A stretch of 64,000 nucleotides of DNA from Pseudomonas monteilii NBRC 103158 = DSM 14164 (GCF_000730605.1 NZ_BBIS01000009.1:62001-126000), one strand, 5' to 3'; positions 8,891-18,213 are shown, counted from the first letter of the stretch. The notes: generated by a model not told the origin, from the letters alone. Translations and numbers: made by a program.

Positions 8891-10510
8891 TTACACCGCC
8901 ACCGGCAACACACTGCGCGAATGCCCCGGGATCGCCGCAATCAACTCCCGGGTATAGGCACTGGCCGACCGGCTGAACACCTCCAGCGCCGGCCCTTGCT
9001 CCACCACCTGCCCGCGCCGCAGCACCAGCACCTGATCGGCCATGCTGGCCACCACCGCCAGATCATGGGACACCAGCACATAGGCGATCCCCAGCTCGCG
9101 CTGCAACTCATCGAGCAGCGCGAGGATCTGCGCCTGCACCGACACATCCAGCGCGCTCACCGGCTCGTCCAGCAGCAACACGTGCGGCTCCAGCGCCAGG
9201 GCCCGGGCGATCGCCACCCGTTGGCGTTGGCCACCGGACAACTCCCGCGGCAGGCGGTCGAGAAAGTGCACTGGCAACTGCACCCGGGCGATCAATTCAC
9301 GCGCCTTGCGCTCCAGGGCCTGGCCCTTGAGCACACCAAACGCCACCAGCGGCTCGACGATGCTGTCGAACACCGTGAAGCGCGGATCGAGCGCGGCGAA
9401 GGGGTTTTGCTGCACCAGCTGGATACGCCGGCGCAGTGGCCTGAACTGGCGCCAGCTGTAGTGGGTAACGTCCTGGCCTGCAAACTCAACACGGCCCTGG
9501 CTGGGCGTCTCCAGCCCCAGGGCGATGCGCAGCGCGGTGCTCTTGCCCGAGCCCGATTCACCGACGATGGCCAGGGTTTGGCCTGCTTTGACCTCCAGGC
9601 TCAGGTCGTGCAGGGCAGTGAAGTTGGCGTCCTTGCCCGGCAGCGCAAAGCGCTTGCCGACATTGCTCAGACGCAGCAGCGGCGTTTCTCCCAGGGCCGT
9701 GTTCGGCCGCTGGCGCGGCACGAAGGCGGGCGCAGCGGCGAGCAGGTCGCGGGTGTAGGGCTGTGGCGTGCCCCACAGCACCTGACGCGGCGAGGCGTGC
9801 TCCACCAACTCGCCGTGCTTCATCACCAGCAGGCGGTCGGCGCGGTCGCAGGCCATACCCAGGTCGTGGGTGATGATCAGCAGCGAGATGCCGCGCTCGG
9901 CCACTAGCCGTTGCAGGTGGTCGAGAATGCGCCGTTGCACGGTCACATCCAGCGCGCTGGTGGGCTCGTCTGCGATGATCAGGCGCGGATCGCCGGCCAG
10001 GGCGATGGCGATCAGCACCCGCTGGCGCATGCCGCCGGACAGCTCGTGGGGGTATTGGCGGGCGCGCAGGGCCGGGTCGTCCAGGCCCACTTGGATCAGC
10101 AGCTCCAGCACATCGGTGTCCAGCCCCGGATAACGCCGGCCGCGGGCCAGCAGCAGGGCTTCGGCGATCTGCCGGCCAATGCGCAGGGTGGGGTTGAGGC
10201 TGACCATCGGGTCCTGTGGTACCAGGCCGACGGTACGCCCGCGCAACTGGCGGCGGGCCGGCTCGCTGGCCGTGGCCACATCGACCCCGGCGACCAGCAA
10301 CTGGCCCTGGTCGATCCGTGCGTTGCCCGGCAGCAGGCCCAGCAGGGCGTTGGCCAGGGTCGACTTGCCCGAGCCAGACTCGCCGACGATGGCCAGGGTT
10401 TCGCCCTGGTTCAGGCTGAACGACAGTTGGCGTACGGCTTCGGTACGCTGCCCGGCGAAGTGGTAGCTGACACTGAGGTCGCGGACCTCGATCAACGCAG
10501 GCTGGCTCAT
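8891..10510 (-). CDS. ABC transporter ATP-binding protein with two fused ATPase domains (DppD-DppF type)
   Basis: 539 residues. Two complete ATPase cassettes in tandem, each with Walker A (GESGSGKST), an ABC signature (LSGGMRQRV about residue 160; LSGGQRQRV about 430) and Walker B (LIIADEP; VLLLDEP). Such fusions power peptide/nickel-type importers. The start is the ATG at 10510, overlapping the permease stop by 4 nt (ATGA). The reading frame stays open upstream only because it runs through the permease gene in another frame. It is last gene of the importer set, downstream of two permeases and a lipoprotein binding protein. Confidence 0.93.
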   Translation of the reverse strand: MSQPALIEVRDLSVSYHFAGQRTEAVRQLSFSLNQGETLAIVGESGSGKSTLANALLGLLPGNARIDQGQLLVAGVDVATASEPARRQLRGRTVGLVPQDPMVSLNPTLRIGRQIAEALLLARGRRYPGLDTDVLELLIQVGLDDPALRARQYPHELSGGMRQRVLIAIALAGDPRLIIADEPTSALDVTVQRRILDHLQRLVAERGISLLIITHDLGMACDRADRLLVMKHGELVEHASPRQVLWGTPQPYTRDLLAAAPAFVPRQRPNTALGETPLLRLSNVGKRFALPGKDANFTALHDLSLEVKAGQTLAIVGESGSGKSTALRIALGLETPSQGRVEFAGQDVTHYSWRQFRPLRRRIQLVQQNPFAALDPRFTVFDSIVEPLVAFGVLKGQALERKARELIARVQLPVHFLDRLPRELSGGQRQRVAIARALALEPHVLLLDEPVSALDVSVQAQILALLDELQRELGIAYVLVSHDLAVVASMADQVLVLRRGQVVEQGPALEVFSRSASAYTRELIAAIPGHSRSVLPVAV

Positions 10511-11403
10511 CGGGCATGCTCCTCGACGCTGCGCGCCAGGTGGTTGAGGCTGAACACCACGGCTACCACGAATAATCCCGGCAACAGGGACACCCACGGG
10601 GCGGTGATGAGGAAGTGGCGGCCATTGGCGATCAGTGTGCCCCATTCGGCCGCCGGTGGCGCAGCGCCAAAGCCGAGAAAGCTCAGGCCCGCGGTGGCGA
10701 GGATGGCCGCGCCGAAGTCCAGGGTGGCGAGCACCGCCACTGGCCCCCAGGCATTGGGCAGCACATGGCGCAGGAGCGTGCGCGCCCAGCTGGCGCCGCC
10801 CAAACGCGCGGCCTCGACATAGGGCAGGGTCTTGATGCGCAGCACCTCGGCGCGGGTGGTGCGGGCAAAGCCGGGGATGATGCCGACGCCCACGGCAATC
10901 GCTACCGGCACCGTGCCAAAGCCGATGGCGGTGACGATCGCCAGGGCCAGCAACAGACCGGGCAGGGCCAGCAGCACGTCGATCAGGCGCATCAACGCGG
11001 CGTCCACGCGCCCGCCGGCAAAGCCGGCCAGCACGCCCAGGCCCAGGCCGCCGGCCAGGGCGATGGCCACCGCCAGCAGCGCGGCCTGCACGCTCAAGCG
11101 CGCGCCGTAGACCACCCGGGTGTACAGGTCGCGGCCCAGCTCGTCGGTGCCGAACCAGTGCACAAGGTTCGGCGCGCTGAGTTTGTCGGCGGGGGAGGTG
11201 GCGTAGGGGGCGAAGCTGGTCAGCAGTTGTGGAGCCAGCGCGCTCAGCAGAGCGAACAGCACTACCAGCAAGGCCAGGCTGAAACCGGGGCGGCGCAGCA
11301 GCGGGGCCACGGCCTCGTGCAGGCGTTGCCAGCGCGTGCGGCGTTGCCATTGCTGTGCAGCCGTTGAGGGGACTGGATGATAGAGGCGAGTATCGGAAGT
11401 CAT
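10507..11403 (-). CDS. ABC transporter permease (DppC/OppC type)
   Basis: 298 residues with a soluble N-terminus, six predicted membrane segments, and the binding-protein-dependent transport motif near TRAEVLRIKTLPYVEAARLGGAS (EAA loop). A periplasmic stretch of the OppC type (LVHWFGTDELGRDLYTRVVYGARLS) is clear. It forms a heterodimer with the DppB-type permease encoded directly upstream, and its stop overlaps the ATPase start, indicating translational coupling. Substrate unknown; the linked oxidoreductases suggest a sulfur-containing organic compound rather than ordinary dipeptides (inference). Confidence 0.93.
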   Translation of the reverse strand: MTSDTRLYHPVPSTAAQQWQRRTRWQRLHEAVAPLLRRPGFSLALLVVLFALLSALAPQLLTSFAPYATSPADKLSAPNLVHWFGTDELGRDLYTRVVYGARLSVQAALLAVAIALAGGLGLGVLAGFAGGRVDAALMRLIDVLLALPGLLLALAIVTAIGFGTVPVAIAVGVGIIPGFARTTRAEVLRIKTLPYVEAARLGGASWARTLLRHVLPNAWGPVAVLATLDFGAAILATAGLSFLGFGAAPPAAEWGTLIANGRHFLITAPWVSLLPGLFVVAVVFSLNHLARSVEEHAR

Positions 11404-11404
11404 A

Positions 11405-12355
11405 TCAGCTCACCTTGGCGGTATGGGTGATGCGTGGGTCGAGGTACGGGTACAGCAGATCGACAATCAGGTTCACCACCACGAAGGCCGCCGCCGACAC
11501 CGCGACGATGGCCAGCACCACCGGAATGTCCTGGCGTAGCACGGCTTCCTGGGCCAGGCGGCCGACGCCGTTGCGCGAGAAGATGGTCTCCACCAGCACC
11601 GCACCGGACACCGTGTTGCCCACCTGCAGGCCAACCAGCGTGAGCAGAGGCAGCGCCGCGTTGCGCAAACCATGCCGGGCCTGCACCTGCGCCCGGCTCA
11701 GGCCCTTGGCGAAGGCGGTGGCGATGTACGGCTCCTGCCACACGCCTTGGAAGCCTCGTTGCAGCACCTGGGCGTACACCGCAGCGCTGGGAATGGCCAG
11801 TGTCACGGCTGGCAGCACCAGGCTGGCAAAGCCCTGGCTGCCGGTGGCCGGGAACCAGCCCAGACCAAAGGCGAACACCTGGATCAGCAGCAGCCCCATC
11901 CAGAACACCGGCACCGAAAAGCCCAGCGACGGCAGGCGGGTCAGCGCGGTCTTGAGCGGGCGCCATTGCAGGTAGGCGGTCAGGTAGGCAAGGCCCACGC
12001 CACCCAGCAACGACAGCACGATCGCCAGGCCGGCCAGCGACAGGGTCTGCGGCAGGCGCTCGGCCAGCAGCGCGGTGACCGGCCGGCCCAGCGAAAGTGA
12101 CTGGCCCAGGTCGCCGTGCACGGCGCGCCAGAGCAGGTCGAAATACTGCTCGAACAGACCCTTGTCCAACCCGTAGTAGGCGCGGGCCTTGGCCAGGTCT
12201 TCGGGCGACAGGCCGTCGGCTTCCATGCCGGAGGCGCTGAGCATGATTGCCAGGGTGTCGCCCGGCAGCAGGTAGAGGATGAAATAGCTGATGGTGTAGG
12301 CACCCCACAGCACCAGCAGCGCCTGGCCGATGCGGCCGATCAGGTAGCGCTTCAT
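11405..12355 (-). CDS. ABC transporter permease (DppB/OppB type)
   Basis: 316 residues, six predicted transmembrane segments. The N-terminus (RYLIGRIGQALLVLWGAYTISYFILYLLPGD) and the EAA-like loop (VWQEPYIATAFAKGLSRAQVQARHGLRNAALPLLTLVGLQVG) are diagnostic of the OppB family. The next permease starts 1 nt after this stop codon, while the binding-protein stop overlaps this start. All four transporter genes are therefore tightly coupled. Confidence 0.93.
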   Translation of the reverse strand: MKRYLIGRIGQALLVLWGAYTISYFILYLLPGDTLAIMLSASGMEADGLSPEDLAKARAYYGLDKGLFEQYFDLLWRAVHGDLGQSLSLGRPVTALLAERLPQTLSLAGLAIVLSLLGGVGLAYLTAYLQWRPLKTALTRLPSLGFSVPVFWMGLLLIQVFAFGLGWFPATGSQGFASLVLPAVTLAIPSAAVYAQVLQRGFQGVWQEPYIATAFAKGLSRAQVQARHGLRNAALPLLTLVGLQVGNTVSGAVLVETIFSRNGVGRLAQEAVLRQDIPVVLAIVAVSAAAFVVVNLIVDLLYPYLDPRITHTAKVS

Positions 12356-13971
12356 GGCTGGCCGACCTGGATGTCACTGAGGAAGGCGAAGCCTTCGGCG
12401 GTCCAGCGGAAGTCCTTGACCCGTGGCGCGGTGGCCGCCTGCCAGACCCGTTCGTACAGCGGGAAGGCTGCCGCCTCGTCCACCAGCAGGTCCTGCAACT
12501 GGCCGTAGGCGGCGGCACGCTGCGGGTCGGCGGTGGCGGTGATGCCGCTGTCGAACAGCGCCTGGACCTTGGGCAGGGTGTGCGGCTCGTAGCTGTTGGT
12601 GGCCAGCGTTGCGCTGTTGGCGGCGCGCGGGTCGAGGATGGTCTGCAGGATGATCGGGTCGGCGCGGGTCATGTAGGTGGACGTCAGGTCGTAGTTGCCG
12701 GAAGTGTTGCCGGCCACCCACTCGGCGCGGGTCAGCACATTGAGCTTGAGGTCGATGCCTACTTTGCGCAGTTGGTCCTGCACCAGCACATCGCCTGCGC
12801 TTTCGGCGGGGGTGAGGTTGTAGCGCAGGGTCAGGCGCTGGCCGTTCTTCTGCCGGTAGCCGTCCTCGCCCTTGTGCCAGCCGGCGGCTTCGAGCAGTTG
12901 CTCGGCGCCCTTGGGGTCGTAGGCCAGCTTGTCGGCCTGGGCCTTGAAGTACGGCGTGGTCACGTCGTACACCCCGCTGACCACCGGGAACTCGGCGTTG
13001 TACACGGTGTGCGCGTAGCTGGTGCGGTCGATGGCTTTCTGCAGGGCAAGACGCACCTGGCGGTCGCCCAGCAGGCGGTTGTTGCGGGTATTGGGGTAGA
13101 GGTTGAGCGCAGGCCCCGGCAGCGACCGGCTCTGGATGGTCGCGCCCTTGGACTGGAACAGCTTGAGGTCGACCTCCGAGAACGGGTTGCGCGGCCACAG
13201 GATGTCGGCTTTGCCTTGCAGGAACAGGCCGTTGCGCACGCTTTCTTCGGGAATGTAGCTGACCTCGACGGTGTCCAGGTGGGCAGCGCCCTGGTTGCGC
13301 ACGTTGGCCGAAGCCCAGGCGTAGTCCGCGCGTTTGACCAGCTTGGCGCCGACTTCCGGCGTGTAGTGTTCGAGCACGAACGGGCCGGTGCCGATGATCT
13401 TGCCCAGCGAGCGCTCCTGGGCGGTCAGCTTGTACGAGGCCGGGGCGAGGATCGCCAGGTTGGTGGTCGAGGTGGCTTGCAGGAAGCCTGCATTGGGCTT
13501 GGACAGCACCAGGCGCACGGTGAAGTCGTCAATCACTTCGGCGTGATCGTAACCGGCCAGGTAGGTGGCGCCGAAGGTGGCGGGGAGTTGCGTGGCGAAG
13601 GCCTTGTTGCTGTCGAAGGCTGTCTTCACGGCGTGTGCGTCGAAGCGCTCGCCGTTGCTGAACGTGACGTCCTGGCGCAGGTGGAAGGTGTAGCTCAGTG
13701 CATCGCTGCCGATCTCCCAGCTTTTGGCCAGCCACGGGATGATGCGTCCGGTGTCCGGGTCCTGGTCGGTGAGCGACTCGGCGACGTTGCGCAGCAGCAC
13801 GCGGTGTTCCAGCCAGTAGACCTGGAACGGGTCGACGCTGACCAGGGTGGTGTTGTCGCCCCAGAAGGCGATGTTGAGGGTCTTGCTGGCGGCGGTGTTG
13901 TCGGCGGGGGAGCAGCCGGACAAGACCAGGGCCAGGGAACTGATGGCGAAAAGGCGGTGCAGTGAGGGCAT
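12352..13971 (-). CDS. ABC transporter substrate-binding lipoprotein (SBP family 5)
   Basis: 539 residues from the ATG at 13971 (AAGGA upstream; an in-frame ATG six codons earlier has no ribosome site). Lipoprotein signal with lipobox LSGC at about residues 18-21, predicting a membrane-anchored periplasmic receptor. The body is family 5 (peptide, opine, nickel): DPDTGRIIPWLAKSWEIGSDALSYTFHLRQDVTFSNGERFDA is characteristic. It follows the class II aldolase gene after a 93-nt gap that carries a strong hairpin, so binding-protein expression may be set separately from the enzyme genes. Confidence 0.92.
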   Translation of the reverse strand: MPSLHRLFAISSLALVLSGCSPADNTAASKTLNIAFWGDNTTLVSVDPFQVYWLEHRVLLRNVAESLTDQDPDTGRIIPWLAKSWEIGSDALSYTFHLRQDVTFSNGERFDAHAVKTAFDSNKAFATQLPATFGATYLAGYDHAEVIDDFTVRLVLSKPNAGFLQATSTTNLAILAPASYKLTAQERSLGKIIGTGPFVLEHYTPEVGAKLVKRADYAWASANVRNQGAAHLDTVEVSYIPEESVRNGLFLQGKADILWPRNPFSEVDLKLFQSKGATIQSRSLPGPALNLYPNTRNNRLLGDRQVRLALQKAIDRTSYAHTVYNAEFPVVSGVYDVTTPYFKAQADKLAYDPKGAEQLLEAAGWHKGEDGYRQKNGQRLTLRYNLTPAESAGDVLVQDQLRKVGIDLKLNVLTRAEWVAGNTSGNYDLTSTYMTRADPIILQTILDPRAANSATLATNSYEPHTLPKVQALFDSGITATADPQRAAAYGQLQDLLVDEAAAFPLYERVWQAATAPRVKDFRWTAEGFAFLSDIQVGQP

Positions 13972-13999
13972 GGGGTGATCCTTGATCAAGATGGAGTTC

Positions 14000-14049
14000 G
14001 CCAGTACCGGCCCTTTCGCGGGCTTGCCCGCGAAAGGGCCGGTACTGGC
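14000..14049. repeat. Perfect 24-bp inverted repeat with 2-nt loop inside an operon
   Basis: Arms 14000-14023 and 14026-14049 are exact reverse complements containing GGCCCTTTCGCGGGC, the REP core. It sits between the aldolase stop (14065) and the binding-protein start (13971). No T-tract follows on either side. It may be a back-to-back REP that stabilises or attenuates the transcript. Confidence 0.85.
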
Positions 14050-14064
14050 AGCAGATGCCTTCAG

Positions 14065-14862
14065 TCAGTCCTGATAGTCCCGCCCCTCCCGATCCAGCTG
14101 GCGAATCAGCGCATCCCAATGCCGCTGGATCCCCTCACCCTGGCCGTCGGAAAACCGCTTGGACTGCTCATGCACCTTGGCAATCGCCGCCGGCGCCGCA
14201 TGCAGCAGCTGATCATTGCCCCCAGCCTGGGCCGCCACCTGGATATTGCACGCCCGCTCCAGCCCGTGCAGCTCGCGGAAGGCATGCTCCACGCTGACAC
14301 CGCCCGTGAGCAGCCCGTGGTTGCGCAGAATCAGGATGTTGCTCGCGCCCAGGTTGGCCACCAACCGCTCTTGCTCGTCCAGGTCCAGCGCCACGCCTTC
14401 GTAGTCGTGGTACACCACGCGGCTGTAGTAGGCCAGGGCGTGCTGGGAGATCGGCAGCAGGCCATCGCGCTGGGCCGACACCGCCGCGCCGTCGCGGGTG
14501 TGGGTGTGCAGTACCGCCTTGAGGTCGGGGCGGGCACGGTGGATGGCGCTGTGGATCACGTAGCCGGCCTGGTTGATGCCCAGCCCCAGCGGGTCGTCGA
14601 TGATCGTGCCGTCGACATCCACCTTGACCAGGTTGGAGGCGGTGATTTCATCGAACAGCAAGCCGAAGGCGTTGATCAGAAAATGCTCCTCCGGCCCCGG
14701 TACGCGGGCCGAGAAGTGCGTGTAGATATGGTCAGTCCAGCGAAACAGCGCGGCCAGGCGGTAGGCGGCGGCCAGCTTGACGCGTACTTCCCATTCCTCG
14801 GCGCTGACCCGTTGGCGAACGCTCTGGGCGGTATTGCTGGTGACGGCAGACAGTGAAGTCAT
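14065..14862 (-). CDS. Class II aldolase/adducin family protein
   Basis: 265 residues. Zinc-dependent aldolase fold: TDHIYTHFSARVPG near residue 43, the metal-binding HTHTRDG motif (about 120), and RNHGLLTGG (about 180). Members cleave sugar-phosphate-like hydroxyketones or act as decarboxylases. It is 17 nt after the 2-hydroxyacid dehydrogenase gene, in the operon that starts with the acyl-CoA-dehydrogenase-like gene. Its place with a dehydrogenase and importer suggests it breaks down an imported hydroxy-acid product, but the exact reaction cannot be read. Confidence 0.88.
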   Translation of the reverse strand: MTSLSAVTSNTAQSVRQRVSAEEWEVRVKLAAAYRLAALFRWTDHIYTHFSARVPGPEEHFLINAFGLLFDEITASNLVKVDVDGTIIDDPLGLGINQAGYVIHSAIHRARPDLKAVLHTHTRDGAAVSAQRDGLLPISQHALAYYSRVVYHDYEGVALDLDEQERLVANLGASNILILRNHGLLTGGVSVEHAFRELHGLERACNIQVAAQAGGNDQLLHAAPAAIAKVHEQSKRFSDGQGEGIQRHWDALIRQLDREGRDYQD

Positions 14863-14879
14863 GGTGTGTTCTCCGGTGG

Positions 14880-15824
14880 TCAGTAGCCGCGCGCGGTATC
14901 GACCAGGTTGGCCAGGGGCGCCTGCTCGCGGTAGCGGTGGAAGTTGGCGATGAAGGCGTCGAGGAAGGCCGGGTAACCGTCCTCGGAAATAGCCGAGGTG
15001 TGGGGTGACAGGAACACCCGTGGGTGGTGGTACAGCGCATGGCCCGCCGGCAGCGGCTCGGGCTCGGTGACATCGAGACTGGCGCGGGCGATCAGGCCGC
15101 TGTCCAGCGCGTCGAGCAGCGCCTCCTGATCGAGCAAGCCGCCCCGGGCGATGTTGATCAGGTGCAACCCGGGGCGGGCATGGGCCAGCACCTGGCGGTC
15201 GATCAGCCCGCGGGTGGCGGGGGTCAGCGGGGCGGCCAGCACCAGGTGGTCGCTGCCAGCGAACAGCTCACGCAGATCGGCGGCACGCTCCACGCCGGGA
15301 ATCTCGGCGATGGGTTGGCCGGGGCGGCTCAGGGCCAGCACTCGCAGGCCGAGGGCCTGCGCCTTGCGCGCCAGGCTCTGGCCGATGCTGCCAAAGCCGA
15401 GAATGCCCAGGGTGCGGCCACGTACCGGGGCCAGTGGGGTCAGGCGCCAGTCGGCGTCCTTGACCCACAGCTCCGGCAGTTGCTTGGCGGCGGCGAACAC
15501 CAGGGCCAGGGCGAACTCGGCCACGTGCTCGGCGTTGGCGCCCTTGCCGCTGGTGACCGGCGGGCCCTGGAACACCCAGTCGGGGTAGAAGTCGATGCCT
15601 GAGGACACCAGTTGTACCCACTTCAGGTTCCACGGCCAGCCCGGCGGCGGGGTGTCGACCCGCTGTCCGCGGATGTTCACCGGGCGCAGAATGAAAACAT
15701 CGGCGGGTACATCGACGTGTAACTGGCCGAAGGGGATATCGATTACCTCATGGTCCACCAGTCGCTCGCGCAAGACTTGGTTGGCCTGGGTGTCCAACTG
15801 GCTGGCGATGATCGAACGGCTCAT
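14880..15824 (-). CDS. D-isomer-specific 2-hydroxyacid dehydrogenase, NAD(P)-dependent
   Basis: 314 residues. NAD-binding GILGFGSIGQSLARKAQALG, the LINIARGGLLDQEALLDAL loop, DVTEPEPLP and the catalytic-His region HPRVFLSPHTSA match the family (glyoxylate/hydroxypyruvate or phosphoglycerate dehydrogenase-like). The N-terminal substrate domain is unusual, with PPPGWPWNLKWVQLVSSGID rather than the common short glyoxylate-reductase version. The start at 15824 overlaps the preceding stop by 4 nt (ATGA), so it is translationally coupled to the acyl-CoA-dehydrogenase-like gene. It probably interconverts a 2-oxo and a 2-hydroxy acid in the same pathway. Confidence 0.9.
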   Translation of the reverse strand: MSRSIIASQLDTQANQVLRERLVDHEVIDIPFGQLHVDVPADVFILRPVNIRGQRVDTPPPGWPWNLKWVQLVSSGIDFYPDWVFQGPPVTSGKGANAEHVAEFALALVFAAAKQLPELWVKDADWRLTPLAPVRGRTLGILGFGSIGQSLARKAQALGLRVLALSRPGQPIAEIPGVERAADLRELFAGSDHLVLAAPLTPATRGLIDRQVLAHARPGLHLINIARGGLLDQEALLDALDSGLIARASLDVTEPEPLPAGHALYHHPRVFLSPHTSAISEDGYPAFLDAFIANFHRYREQAPLANLVDTARGY

Positions 15825-16954
15825 GCTGCGACCTCCGTCAGCGCGTTGCGGCCGACCTGGCCGAACACCACATCGTCCTGGGGCGTGTGAATGCGGCTGC
15901 ACAGCACGTCGCGGTAATGCCGCTCCAGTGGGTTGCGCCGCGACAGCCCTGGGTTGCCGGCGGCCTCGATGGCCAGCTCGACGGCCTGGATGGCGTTGGC
16001 GCTGACCAGGTGCTTGATCTGCCCGGCATGACTTGGGGCGATGTGCCCGGCAGCGGCCGAATCGAGCAGGCTCTGATTGGCGAACAGCAGGGTGTCGATA
16101 CGCCCGAGCACGTCCTGGAAGCGCGGTAGGCTGGCCAGTGGCGCGCCGAGGTTGGACGGCGTGCGCTCGTTGAGAAAGCGCGCCAGCCAGTCCCGCGCGG
16201 CGCGGGCCACGCCGTCGTACACCGCCGGCAGCAGCACGGCCATCCACAGCAGCCCCTCGCCATCAAGTTCGGCGCGCGGTGCGCTGGCGGGACTGACACT
16301 GACGGCGTGGTCGAGGGGGATCAGGACGTCGTCGAAACGCACTTCGTGGCTGCACGTGGCGCGCATGCCCAGGTGGTCCCAGTCGTCGATGATGCGGATG
16401 CCGGGGGTATCGCGGTGGACCAGAAAACCACCGACCAGCGGGTCGCTGTCATCGCTGCGGCCCCACACCAGGTACCAGCTCAGGCCATGGCTGCCGGTGG
16501 AGTAGATCTTGCGCCCGCTCAGGCGCCAGCCTTCGGCGGTGCGCCTTGCCACGGTGGCCGGCAGCCCGCCACGGGCCGGGGTACCCAGCTCGGGCTCGAC
16601 ACGCAGGGCATTGATCAGGGCTCCGTGGCGCACGGCGTCGTCGGCCACGCGCTGGCGCAGGTGGGCGGGCCAGCGGGTGTCGTCTTGCAGGCGAAAGTGT
16701 TGCAGGTACTGCATCACCAGGATCAGCGCGGTGGCCGGGTCACCCTTGCCGACCGCGCCGATCACCCGGCGCGCGGTGGCCAGGTCCGCGCCGCCGCCGC
16801 CGAGGGCGCGGGGCACGGTGAGGCCCAGCAGGCCGTGGCGCTGGAGCAGGTCGAAGTTGTCTTTGGGAAACTGCGCGCTGCGATCGTAGCGCTCGGCGTT
16901 GGCCGCTAGGGCCTCGGTGAGTTCGGCCAGGGCGCTGTCGGAAGGGTGACTCAT
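15821..16954 (-). CDS. Acyl-CoA dehydrogenase-family oxidoreductase (SfnB/DszC-like)
   Basis: 377 residues. The acyl-CoA dehydrogenase fold is shown by GLLGLTVPRALGGGGADLATARRVIGAVGKGDPATALIL, AEGWRLSGRKIYSTGSHG and WDHLGMRATCSHEVRFDDVLIP. The sequence resembles the flavin-dependent monooxygenase branch (DszC, SfnB) used in sulfur acquisition more than fatty-acid enzymes. It is first gene of the long operon oxidoreductase - dehydrogenase - aldolase - ABC importer, about 70 nt downstream of promoter copy C. The sulfur function is inferred from family and context. Confidence 0.85.
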   Translation of the reverse strand: MSHPSDSALAELTEALAANAERYDRSAQFPKDNFDLLQRHGLLGLTVPRALGGGGADLATARRVIGAVGKGDPATALILVMQYLQHFRLQDDTRWPAHLRQRVADDAVRHGALINALRVEPELGTPARGGLPATVARRTAEGWRLSGRKIYSTGSHGLSWYLVWGRSDDSDPLVGGFLVHRDTPGIRIIDDWDHLGMRATCSHEVRFDDVLIPLDHAVSVSPASAPRAELDGEGLLWMAVLLPAVYDGVARAARDWLARFLNERTPSNLGAPLASLPRFQDVLGRIDTLLFANQSLLDSAAAGHIAPSHAGQIKHLVSANAIQAVELAIEAAGNPGLSRRNPLERHYRDVLCSRIHTPQDDVVFGQVGRNALTEVAA

Positions 16955-17016
16955 GGGGGTTCATCCCTGAATGACGGTGTGTGACTAAGACCGTATTCGT
17001 ATGAATGAGCTCTGTA

Positions 17017-17044
17017 AAAGTCTTTTTTGTTCTATGCTAATTAT
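17017..17044 (-). promoter_or_regulatory. Island promoter core, copy C (oxidoreductase-ABC operon)
   Basis: Ungapped 28-bp match to copies A, B and D with -10-like TAGAAC at 17029-17034 (minus strand) and GCAT 40 nt upstream (17075-17078). Its downstream side shares TAAGACCGTATTC (16986-16998) with copy D at the same distance. Confidence 0.6.
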
Positions 17045-17110
17045 CAGTTTATGGAATTTATATTTTTACTAATTATGCGTAATTTGCATTTAGAGGGGCG
17101 TGGCGGGCTT

Positions 17111-17151
17111 CCCCGCGATGGCGATGTCAGCGTTGTACCGCTATCGCGGGG
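17111..17151. terminator. Inverted repeat downstream of the LysR gene
   Basis: 13-bp arms (17111-17123 and 17139-17151; CCCCGCGATGGCG type) with one mismatch. It starts about 16 nt past the LysR stop on the minus strand, so it may be a terminator or a REP relic. There is no clear T-run. Confidence 0.5.
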
Positions 17152-17166
17152 CAAGGCGTCACGCTT

Positions 17167-18057
17167 TCACCCTAACAACCGATGTCCCGCCACCTCACCA
17201 AACAGCTCCACCGGCTCCTGCAAGTTCCCCAGATAGCGCGGATGGAACAGCCACAGATCCACCTGCGGCTTGAAGTCGCTCACATTCAGGACCTCCAGGG
17301 CATCGCGGTGCCGGCTGGCCATCAGCAAGGGCTCGGGCACCAACCCCAGGCCTTGTCCGTTGGCCACCAGCCCCAGTTGCAGCTCGGTGCCGAAGGTCTC
17401 CAGGTTGATCGACAGGCTCAGTCCCTGTTCGCTCAGCGCTCGCTGCAAGCCTGCGCGGAAACCGCAGCCATCGGGGTTGAGCACCCAGCCACGGGTGTAG
17501 CAGTCGCGCAACTTGTAGTTGCGTTTGCCGGCGCTGCCCTTGGCAGCCACCACCTTGAGCGGCATGCGCGCGATAGACTGGCTGGCGATGCCCTCGGGGA
17601 AGATCTTGCCCGGCGGGAACAGCGCGGCAGCGGCGTCCAGCTCGCCGTTTTCCATGCGCGCGATCAGGCTGCTGCCCCAGCCGCTGCTGACCTGGGTGCG
17701 CAGTTGCGGGTAGGCCTCGCGGATCTGCGCCAGAGCGTCGAGCAGCACCACATCGCCCAGGGTTTGCGGCACGCCCAGGCGCAGGGTGCCGGAGGGGGCG
17801 CCGTCGTTGGCCACCAACTCGCGCAGTGAATCGATCTCGCGCAGGATCGCCTTGCACTGCTCGTACACCCGCAGGCCCATGGGGGTTGGCTTGAGCGGCT
17901 TGGTGTTGCGGTCGAGCAGGGTCGCGCCGAGGTCTTCCTCGAAGTTCTGCACCCGGCGGGTGATGGCCGGTTGGGTGAGTTGCAGGGCCTCGGCGGCGAG
18001 GTTGGTCGATTGGCAACGAATGACCGCCACGAAGGCGTCCATGTCATCGATTTTCAT
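17167..18057 (-). CDS. LysR-family transcriptional regulator
   Basis: 296 residues. N-terminal winged helix (about 1-60: MDAFVAVIRCQSTNLAAEALQLTQPAITRRVQNFEEDLGATLLDR) and a type 2 periplasmic-fold effector domain. It lies between the oxidoreductase-ABC operon and the two sulfonate-binding-protein genes and is divergent from the latter, the classic arrangement for a local regulator. It is a candidate controller of the shared promoter motif, although a global CysB-type factor outside the window is an equal alternative. A CATAGAACC sequence near 18109-18117 (minus strand) resembles the -10 of the island promoters. Confidence 0.9.
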   Translation of the reverse strand: MKIDDMDAFVAVIRCQSTNLAAEALQLTQPAITRRVQNFEEDLGATLLDRNTKPLKPTPMGLRVYEQCKAILREIDSLRELVANDGAPSGTLRLGVPQTLGDVVLLDALAQIREAYPQLRTQVSSGWGSSLIARMENGELDAAAALFPPGKIFPEGIASQSIARMPLKVVAAKGSAGKRNYKLRDCYTRGWVLNPDGCGFRAGLQRALSEQGLSLSINLETFGTELQLGLVANGQGLGLVPEPLLMASRHRDALEVLNVSDFKPQVDLWLFHPRYLGNLQEPVELFGEVAGHRLLG

Positions 18058-18213
18058 GTTCGGTGCTCACGCAAGAGAACGGAAAAAATAAGGTATTAGC
18101 ATAATCCTGGTTCTATGTAATGCCATATATTCTTGCAGGAGAGCACCCAGCCCCGCTGGGCTGAGCTATCGCGCAGAGAACTGATTTCGCCATCGCGCCG
18201 CGTACCCTTGGGG

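Noticed and set aside
8771..9907. Long open frame (378 codons) antisense to the ABC ATPase gene
   Set aside because: Arg/His/Gln-rich shadow sequence without any motif; the minus strand has two perfect ATPase domains.
8891..11350. One 819-codon frame that could suggest a permease-ATPase fusion
   Set aside because: The first 280 codons are the permease gene read in a wrong frame (Arg/Pro-rich). The ATPase has its own start at 10510 with an ATGA overlap.
12580..13965. Long open frame (461 codons) antisense to the binding lipoprotein gene
   Set aside because: Val/Gly/Ala-rich composition only and no supported start; the real gene has a lipobox and the family 5 signature.
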